Assembly: GCA_003133205.1 (NCBI GenBank)
Contig: PKWK01000196.1
Location: 1 to 9,844, forward strand
DNA: 9,844 nucleotides
Direction of reading: 5' to 3'
From: Granulicella sp.
GTDB taxonomy: Bacteria > Acidobacteriota > Terriglobia > Terriglobales > Acidobacteriaceae
Part shown: one piece after another, positions 5,607-9,844 of the stretch
How positions within the stretch are numbered: position 1 is the stretch's first letter
Layout of the letters: every line of letters starts with the position of its first letter
Position numbers and translations under genes: made by a program
Notes under the pieces: model-generated
Told to the model about the DNA's origin: nothing
Seen by the model: the letters and a program-made list of their open reading frames with translations, nothing else
Database searches by the model: none

Positions 5607-6377
5607 TCATGCACGCAACCCCGCAATGAATCGCCCAACTGTCGCTGGCGCCTCCGCAGGCGCCGTCTTCTCGATCAACGCGACCAGCGCACTGCCAATC
5701 ACGGCCGCGTCGGCGAACTCGCCAACCGCGCGGACATGCTCTGCGTTCGAGATGCCGAATCCCACGGCAATCGGGATTCCGAGCGGCTCCGTAAACTTGC
5801 GCAGCCGCGTCACCAACTCAGACGCATCGCCCGCAACCTTCTGCTGCGTGCCCGTAATCCCAACCCGCGAGATCGCATACACAAACCCCTTCGAGGCTGC
5901 CGCAATCGCCTTCAGCCGCACGTCCGGGCTGGTCGGCGCAGCGAGAAATACCGGCGCCAATCCGTTCGCTTTCATTTCCGCGAGGTATTCGTCCGCCTCT
6001 TCCACAATCATGTCGGTCAGCAGCACGCCGTCGGCGCCGGCCTCCTTCGCCGCCGTGCAGAACTGCTTCATTCCCATGCGCACCACCGGGTTCAGATACG
6101 AGAAAATCACGATCCCGCAAGCCGGCCGCGCCGCCCGCAACTGCCGCGCAATCTCCAGCACATCGGCCAGCCGAACCCCACGCGCAACCGCACGCTCACT
6201 CGCCCGCTGGATCACCGGCCCGTCGGCCAGCGGATCGCTGAACGGAACACCCAGCTCGATCACATCGGCTCCGTTATCGATCGCCGCCAGGGCAATCGCC
6301 AGCGTGGTCTCGAGGTCCGGATCGCCCGCCGTCAGATACGCAACAATTCCCGGCTTCTTCTTGAACTCAATTGCCAT
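5607..6377 (-). CDS. trpA: Tryptophan synthase alpha chain
   Basis: Cleaves indole-3-glycerol phosphate to indole and glyceraldehyde 3-phosphate, and passes indole to TrpB through the alpha-beta tunnel. The 256-residue TIM barrel has the catalytic pair E41 (VIELGVPFSDP) and D52 (LADGP), Y167 in FVYAISRVGITG, and the phosphate-binding VGFGIS (205-210). These correspond to Glu49, Asp60 and Tyr175 of the enterobacterial enzyme. The loop usually written TDLPVEE reads TDMIVEE here (121-127), a mild change. Length is close to the usual 260-270. The start is ten bases after the trpB stop, so the two are cotranscribed and probably translated together. A 155-base gap with no clear gene separates it from aroQ. 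Confidence 0.96.
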   Translation of the reverse strand: MAIEFKKKPGIVAYLTAGDPDLETTLAIALAAIDNGADVIELGVPFSDPLADGPVIQRASERAVARGVRLADVLEIARQLRAARPACGIVIFSYLNPVVRMGMKQFCTAAKEAGADGVLLTDMIVEEADEYLAEMKANGLAPVFLAAPTSPDVRLKAIAAASKGFVYAISRVGITGTQQKVAGDASELVTRLRKFTEPLGIPIAVGFGISNAEHVRAVGEFADAAVIGSALVALIEKTAPAEAPATVGRFIAGLRA

Positions 6378-6387
6378 CGTTCCGCAC

Positions 6388-7641
6388 TTACCCTTTCGCT
6401 GCCTCGCTGCCCTTCAAATCCAACTCCTGCGCCAGAATGCCCATGTCTTTATCGCCACGGCCCGACAGGTTCACCATCAGCACATCCGTCTTCGCCATCT
6501 TCGGAGCCATCTTCATCGCTTCGGCCACCGCATGCGCACTCTCGAGCGCCGGAAGAATCCCTTCCGTCCGCGCCAGCGCCGAAGTCGCCGCAAGCGCCTC
6601 CGCATCGGTCGCAGAGGTGTACGTGGCGCGCCCCGAATCATGCAGCATCGCGTGTTCCGGCCCGACGCTGGCGTAGTCGAGCCCAGCGCTTACGGAATGC
6701 GTTGTCGCCACCTGCCCAGCATCGTTCTGCAACACATAGCTGTACGTACCCTGCAGCACGCCGGGCAGGCCTCCACCGGTCTTCTGGAAGCGCGCGGCGT
6801 GTTCTCCCAGAGCGGTACCGCGACCGCCGGCTTCGACGCCGATCAACCGAACATCCTTGTCGCCGAGAAACTCGTAGAACGCGCCTATGGCATTCGACCC
6901 GCCGCCCACGCAGGCCACAATCGCCGCGGGCAGCTTGCCCTCCTGCTCCAGGATCTGGACGCGGGCTTCGCGGCTGATCACGCGCTGGAAGTTGCGCACC
7001 ATCGTCGGATAGGGATGCGATCCGAGAGCGCTGCCGAGGATGTAATACGTGTCTCGGACGTTGGTCACCCAGTCGCGCATTGCCTCGTTGATCGCGTCCT
7101 TCAGCGTGGCGGAGCCGGCGCCGACCCCGCGCACCTCCGCCCCAAGCAGCCGCATGCGGAAGACGTTCAATTCCTGGCGGCGCATGTCCTCTTCGCCCAT
7201 GTAGATCACGCACTCCATGCCAAACAAGGCGCAGACCGTCGCCGTCGCTACGCCGTGCTGGCCGGCGCCTGTCTCGGCGATGATCCTCTGCTTGCCCATC
7301 CTGCGCGCCAGCAGCCCCTGGCCCAGCGCGTTGTTGATCTTGTGCGCGCCAGTGTGCAGCAGGTCCTCGCGCTTGAGGTAGATCCTGGCGCCGCCAAGCT
7401 GCTCGGACATCCGCTTGGCAAAATAGAGCGGAGTCGGCCGTCCGCAATAGTGGTGCAGCAGTCCGTCCAACTCCGCATGAAACGCCGGATCGGCGTCGGC
7501 CACCGCGTAGGCCTGCTCCAGTTCCTCGAGCGCCGCCACCAGCGTCTCCGGCACATATCGCCCGCCATAGACCCCAAACCGCCCCGCCTTCGCGTTCACG
7601 GGAGATACCATCGGCGACGTCAAACCCGCAGTCACGCTCAT
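6388..7641 (-). CDS. trpB: Tryptophan synthase beta chain
   Basis: PLP enzyme that joins indole and L-serine to make L-tryptophan; works as the alpha2-beta2 complex with TrpA. The 417-residue protein has [15 protein letters not shown] at 20-34, the PLP lysine K101 in [13 protein letters not shown], the catalytic E123 in AETGAGQHG, the phosphate loop GGGSN (246-250) and NLSGRGDKD (391-399). It belongs to the common TrpB1 class. The ATG at 7641 is chosen because GGAGG lies nine bases before it. An ATG at 7674 would add 11 residues unlike the family and would overlap the terminator tail. The upstream 200 bases hold an apparent leader peptide and terminator, so transcription of this gene and those behind it is probably attenuated by aromatic amino acid supply. 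It is the first gene of the trpBA-aroQ-aroF-tyrA group. Confidence 0.97.
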   Translation of the reverse strand: MSVTAGLTSPMVSPVNAKAGRFGVYGGRYVPETLVAALEELEQAYAVADADPAFHAELDGLLHHYCGRPTPLYFAKRMSEQLGGARIYLKREDLLHTGAHKINNALGQGLLARRMGKQRIIAETGAGQHGVATATVCALFGMECVIYMGEEDMRRQELNVFRMRLLGAEVRGVGAGSATLKDAINEAMRDWVTNVRDTYYILGSALGSHPYPTMVRNFQRVISREARVQILEQEGKLPAAIVACVGGGSNAIGAFYEFLGDKDVRLIGVEAGGRGTALGEHAARFQKTGGGLPGVLQGTYSYVLQNDAGQVATTHSVSAGLDYASVGPEHAMLHDSGRATYTSATDAEALAATSALARTEGILPALESAHAVAEAMKMAPKMAKTDVLMVNLSGRGDKDMGILAQELDLKGSEAAKG

Positions 7642-7671
7642 CGTTCCTGTCCTCCGCACATAGCAGCTACA

Positions 7672-7705
7672 CAAAGCAAAAGCCGCGACAGGTTCGGTCG
7701 CGGCT
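7672..7705 (-). terminator. Intrinsic terminator in the trpB leader (attenuator 3:4 hairpin)
   Basis: On the minus strand AGCCGCGAC (7705-7697) pairs perfectly with GTCGCGGCT (7689-7681) across a seven-base loop. The tail reads TTTTGCTTTG. The tail ends about 30 bases before the trpB start and 15 before its ribosome binding site. A terminator between leader and structural gene, with no other minus-strand gene upstream to end, fits transcription attenuation of trpB. Alternatively it ends transcription from trpCF, with a trpB promoter inside the last 30 bases. That is less likely because there is little room. Confidence 0.75.
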
Positions 7706-7765
7706 CACGTGGATATCGAATCAACTGAAGATTCCAGATCGTTGCTACAGATCGTTCAGATGAAG

Positions 7766-7837
7766 CTAGTCCGCCGAGCCCGCTATTGTGCGCCAATAGC
7801 GGTACGTAAACGCGAAGCGGCTGAAATTCGCTGTCAT
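7766..7837 (-). CDS. Putative aromatic leader peptide upstream of trpB
   Basis: A 23-codon ORF ending in TAG. Residues 5-15 read FSRFAFTYRYW: three Phe, two Tyr and one Trp in eleven residues. The following RT recalls the GWWRT of the E. coli trp leader. It has the position of a ribosome-mediated attenuation leader: same strand as trpB, stop about 60 bases before the terminator hairpin. The Arg-Tyr-Trp codons lie in the 5' arm of a perfect 9-bp hairpin (7780-7802). When charged Trp or Tyr tRNA is short, a ribosome halted there would open that hairpin. The ribosome binding site is weak (AGAG six bases before the ATG). The frame is open further upstream, so the start is not certain. No database match is claimed. 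Confidence 0.6.
   Translation of the reverse strand: MTANFSRFAFTYRYWRTIAGSAD
7780..7802 (-). promoter_or_regulatory. Attenuator 1:2 hairpin over the Tyr-Trp codons
   Basis: CCGCTATTG (minus strand, 7802-7794) pairs perfectly with CAATAGCGG (7788-7780) across a five-base loop. The 5' arm covers codons 13-15 (Arg, Tyr, Trp) of the leader ORF. Just 3' of this, GCGGGCTC (7783-7776) can pair with GAGCCGC (7706-7700) leaving one bulged G. This would take up most of the 5' arm of the terminator and act as an antiterminator (2:3). The three mutually exclusive pairings are in the order used by enterobacterial trp attenuators. Confidence 0.6.
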
Positions 7838-7849
7838 CTTGAACTCTAC

Positions 7850-7877
7850 GATATATCCTTCCCGCGCCCCCACGCAA
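7850..7877 (-). promoter_or_regulatory. Weak promoter candidate for the trpB leader
   Basis: On the minus strand TTGCGT (7877-7872) stands 16 bases before TATATC (7855-7850), a fair match to sigma-70 boxes. Transcription would begin only a few bases before the leader ATG at 7837, which is very short but workable for a leader peptide. The match is imperfect, and an upstream promoter is equally possible. Confidence 0.25.
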
Positions 7878-8062
7878 CCCGATCCGCCCCATCCCGGGCG
7901 GCGGAGAGGCCAGCAATCCATCCATAAGGCCCTAGTCAGGCTGATTACTCTGGTTTCGCGTCGATTGGTTACCGCGAGGGCACTTTTTTCGGAGTTAACA
8001 TTTTTTCGAATCCAACCCATTGCCTGCCGCGTCACATAGGTGTACTTTGGAAGGACTCATTC

Positions 8063-8236
8063 ATGAAATCCTTATACCAAGTCGCGCTTGCGGCAGGGCT
8101 GGTTTTTCTGATGAACTGCGTGCCGGCGTACGCCTACGCTTCGAAAAACGCGGGTGGCAAACAGTCGCATTCCCAGACGTATCATGACCGCACCCCGACT
8201 GTGCATACCCACACTTCGCACCACCACCGCGGCTAA
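8063..8236 (+). CDS. Small secreted His-rich peptide
   Basis: A 57-residue protein of unknown function, too short for many gene finders. Residues 1-26 are a textbook signal peptide: a positive start (MKS), a hydrophobic core (VALAAGLVFLM) and AYA sites for signal peptidase I after A24 or A26. The mature part of about 31-33 residues is polar and ends in HTHTSHHHRG, with seven His in total; it may bind metal ions. A Cys at position 19 (LMNC) is not a proper lipobox. AAGGA stands seven bases before the ATG. The gene is on the strand opposite trpF and trpB and lies between them, which splits the trp cluster. Its promoter is probably in the AT-rich stretch at 7981-8030. The signal peptide, ribosome binding site and stop together make a real gene likely. 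Confidence 0.7.
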   Translation: MKSLYQVALAAGLVFLMNCVPAYAYASKNAGGKQSHSQTYHDRTPTVHTHTSHHHRG

Positions 8237-8276
8237 CCACCCCAAACATCGCTGAGTTGGAAAGTTCTCGCCAGAA

Positions 8277-8984
8277 TCAAGGCGTTTGAGCCCCGTGCGC
8301 GTTTTCAATGAATTGCGCCAGCAGCTCGGGACTTTTCCGGCCCGGCGACGCCTCCACTCCGCTGGAGACGTCGACGCCCCACGGCCCCAGTTGGGCGATG
8401 GCCTCGGCAACATTGCCTGGCCTTAGCCCGCCAGCCACAATTAAATGGACGCTGCTCGGCGCAGAGGCAAACGCCTTCCTCGCCGCAATCCAGTCAAACG
8501 CCACCCCAGTCCCGCCCCCTGCCGCGCCGACCTTCGAGTCAATCAGAACCCGGTCCACCATCCCCAGCGCGGCAACTCGCTCAATTTGGCCGGCAAGCAG
8601 GACGGCGGAGGACTCCGCCGTGGCATCAGCCTTCCCGCCCAGCGTCTGCTCGCCGATCGTCCAGTGCAGTGTCTGGATGATCCGCACCCGCCCGGCAAAT
8701 CTCTTCGCCAGCGCCTCGATCAGACCCTCATCCAGCCCGCCGTGGAGCTGCACCGCCGTCAGTCCGGCATCCGACGCTGTCTGAGCAATCTGTTCCGCAT
8801 CGCGCGAATAGAAGACCCCGACCCGCTCGACCTCTCCAGGCAGATGTGGAGTAATCGCAGCCACCTGCGCCGCCGTCACTTGCCGCTTGCTCGCCGCAAA
8901 CACGAAGCCGACCGCGTCAGCGCCAAGTTCAGCCGCTAGCGCCGCGTCCTCGAGATTCGTGTTCCCGCAGATCTTTACCCACAT
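8277..8984 (-). CDS. trpF: Phosphoribosylanthranilate isomerase
   Basis: Converts N-(5'-phosphoribosyl)anthranilate to CdRP in tryptophan synthesis, through an Amadori rearrangement. The 235-residue TIM barrel has the catalytic C6 in VKICGNT and the general acid D149 in VLIDS. Further motifs are VQLHG (78-82), GGGTG (156-160), AGGLRPGNV (184-192) and VDVSSGVE (204-211), the last two forming the phosphate site. It is about 30 residues longer than the common 200-210-residue form. The extra length lies mainly around residues 110-140, just before the D149 strand. The start is ten bases after the trpC stop, and a GGAGAG at the end of trpC may serve as its ribosome binding site, so trpC and trpF are one unit. 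No clear terminator follows it before the small plus-strand gene. Confidence 0.95.
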   Translation of the reverse strand: MWVKICGNTNLEDAALAAELGADAVGFVFAASKRQVTAAQVAAITPHLPGEVERVGVFYSRDAEQIAQTASDAGLTAVQLHGGLDEGLIEALAKRFAGRVRIIQTLHWTIGEQTLGGKADATAESSAVLLAGQIERVAALGMVDRVLIDSKVGAAGGGTGVAFDWIAARKAFASAPSSVHLIVAGGLRPGNVAEAIAQLGPWGVDVSSGVEASPGRKSPELLAQFIENAHGAQTP

Positions 8985-8994
8985 CGCATCGAAC

Positions 8995-9798
8995 TCATCT
9001 CTCCGGCGAAACCTCGCGTATTAGCAGGGCCGCCAACGCCGCACCCGGGTCGGGCTGGCGCATCAGCGACTCGCCGATCAGGAAAGCGTCGAAGCCCGCC
9101 TCCGCCATCCGAACAATGTCCGACGCATTCTGGATCCCGCTTTCAGCCACGCGCACCGCCGTTCGCGGCAACGATTGCGCCAGCTCGGTCTGGGTCTGTG
9201 GCTGCACCTGCATCGTATGCAGGTTGCGGCTATTCACCCCGATGACGGTGAATCCAAGCGCCACCGCGCGCTCCAGTTCCTCGCGATCGTGGATCTCGCA
9301 GAGCACGTCCAGCCCCATGCGCCGGGCTTCCTCGTACAGGCTCTTCAAGTCTTTATCCGCGAGTGCCGCGACGATCAGCAGAATTGCGTCGGCCCCCGCA
9401 GCGCGCGCCTCGAGGATCTGGAACGGGTCAAGAATGAAGTCCTTGCGCAGACATGGAATTCTGACCGCCGCCGATGCGCGCGAGAGATTGTCGAGCGATC
9501 CCTGGAAAAACTCCTCGTCGGTGAGCACGGAGAGCGCAGTCGCTCCGGCCGCCTCCAGCGACCTGGCTAGCGAAATCGGCTCGAAATCAGGCCGGATCAG
9601 CCCGCGCGAAGGAGAGGCTTTCTTCAACTCGGCAATGACGGCAGGCCTGGAGGCAGCGGCCTTGCGCAGTGCCGCCTCGAACCCGCGTGGCTCGTGCGCG
9701 GCAGCCTTCCGCTCCAACAGGGCGACGTCGGCTGCGGCGCGCTGCTCCGTCACACGGAGTAGCGTATGCGCGAGAATTCTCTCAAGTTGCGTCGACAT
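8995..9798 (-). CDS. trpC: Indole-3-glycerol phosphate synthase
   Basis: Closes the indole ring by decarboxylating CdRP to indole-3-glycerol phosphate. The 267-residue TIM barrel carries the family signature VIAELKKASPSRGLIRPDFEP in positions 54-74, with E57 and K59 in the active site. K119 (LRKDF), E168 (CEIH), N189 (GVNSRNL), E219-S220 (VAESG) and GES at 242-244 follow. Length is typical of the free enzyme, not of a TrpC-TrpF fusion. The ATG immediately follows an in-frame TGA (TGAATG), so translation may be coupled to an upstream gene cut by the window edge. No separate strong ribosome binding site is seen. The product goes to TrpA and TrpB, encoded about 1.4 kb further on. Confidence 0.96.
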   Translation of the reverse strand: MSTQLERILAHTLLRVTEQRAAADVALLERKAAAHEPRGFEAALRKAAASRPAVIAELKKASPSRGLIRPDFEPISLARSLEAAGATALSVLTDEEFFQGSLDNLSRASAAVRIPCLRKDFILDPFQILEARAAGADAILLIVAALADKDLKSLYEEARRMGLDVLCEIHDREELERAVALGFTVIGVNSRNLHTMQVQPQTQTELAQSLPRTAVRVAESGIQNASDIVRMAEAGFDAFLIGESLMRQPDPGAALAALLIREVSPER

Positions 9799-9844
9799 TC
9801 AGTAGGTGTCGTTGGAAAAGTATTTGGTGCCGAAGGGGGGACTC
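9799..9844 (-). CDS. Possible 3' end of an upstream gene (partial)
   Basis: Fourteen open codons run in from the window edge and end at a TGA directly before the trpC ATG, in the same frame. The last residues would be FGTKYFSNDTY. In many trp clusters trpD stands here, but this ending does not look like a TrpD C-terminus to me, and I cannot name the product. Fourteen codons are too few to be sure it is coding. The only support is the tight TGAATG junction. Confidence 0.3.
   Translation of the reverse strand, partial: SPPFGTKYFSNDTY

Larger units (their letters stand above)
7642..8062. other. Intergenic control region between trpB and the small plus gene
   Basis: These 421 bases separate two divergent starts. 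The half nearest trpB holds an aromatic-rich leader ORF (7766-7837), a perfect hairpin (7780-7802) and a terminator hairpin (7672-7705). The other half has AT-rich patches (ACTTTTTTCGG and TTAACATTTTTTCG near 7981-8008) that probably contain the promoter of the small plus-strand gene, but I cannot place it reliably. A direct repeat CAGATCGTT occurs at 7735-7743 and 7748-7756. Confidence 0.6.

Noticed and set aside
5146..7728. An 860-codon open frame on the plus strand opposite aroF, aroQ, trpA and trpB
   Set aside because: It is a shadow of well-identified minus-strand enzymes in GC-rich DNA. Its translation is Arg/Ala/His-rich low-complexity sequence without a recognisable domain. Other long antisense frames (for example 3192-4136 and 4200-5228) fail in the same way.
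7642..7840. T-box riboswitch or TRAP-binding leader upstream of trpB
   Set aside because: There is no T-box antiterminator signature and no run of GAG/UAG triplets. The features seen point to leader-peptide attenuation.
7638..7925. A 95-codon minus-strand frame whose TGA overlaps the trpB ATG
   Set aside because: It runs through the terminator hairpin and its composition is not protein-like. The aromatic leader ORF in another frame explains the region better. The overlap with trpB could be coincidence.

Overview
The window looks like chromosomal DNA from an Acidobacteriota genome, most likely Terriglobales (Granulicella, Terriglobus or Edaphobacter type). This is inferred from high GC with strong third-position GC bias, from small intergenic palindromes with a GGCTTTAGCC core, from a dispersed repeat whose translation reads VILTLNEVKGKDP, from a heptameric ACTGACC array, and from the style of the two orphan proteins at the left end. 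No close relative could be checked by search.

Left part (1-1827): about 360 gene-free bases hold two small palindromes, a -10-like box and a strong hairpin. Two plus-strand genes of unknown function follow. One is a Cys/His-rich protein (361-963) and the other a helical, TPR-like protein (1125-1706). An intergenic-type repeat forms part of the first gene's C-terminus, and a 7-base tandem array carries its stop codon.

Right part (1828-9844), all on the minus strand except one small gene: in transcription order trpC, trpF, (a plus-strand 57-residue secreted His-rich peptide), trpB, trpA, aroQ (chorismate mutase), aroF (DAHP synthase), tyrA (prephenate dehydrogenase) and ilvA (threonine ammonia-lyase). 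TrpC, TrpF, TrpB and TrpA carry out the last steps to tryptophan. AroF opens the shikimate pathway. AroQ and TyrA take chorismate towards tyrosine. IlvA opens isoleucine synthesis and sits behind a 101-base gap with two palindromes, so it may be a separate unit.

The main discovery candidate is the 420-base region between trpB and the small secreted peptide. On the minus strand it holds what looks like a complete ribosome-mediated transcription attenuator. It has a 23-codon leader peptide with Phe, Phe, Phe, Tyr, Tyr and Trp packed into 11 residues. A perfect 9-bp hairpin has its 5' arm on the Arg-Tyr-Trp codons. A possible antiterminator pairing follows, and then a perfect 9-bp terminator hairpin with a U-rich tail 30 bases before trpB. 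The leader carries codons for all three aromatic amino acids and precedes a trpBA-aroQ-aroF-tyrA string, so it may be a general aromatic attenuator rather than a tryptophan-only one.
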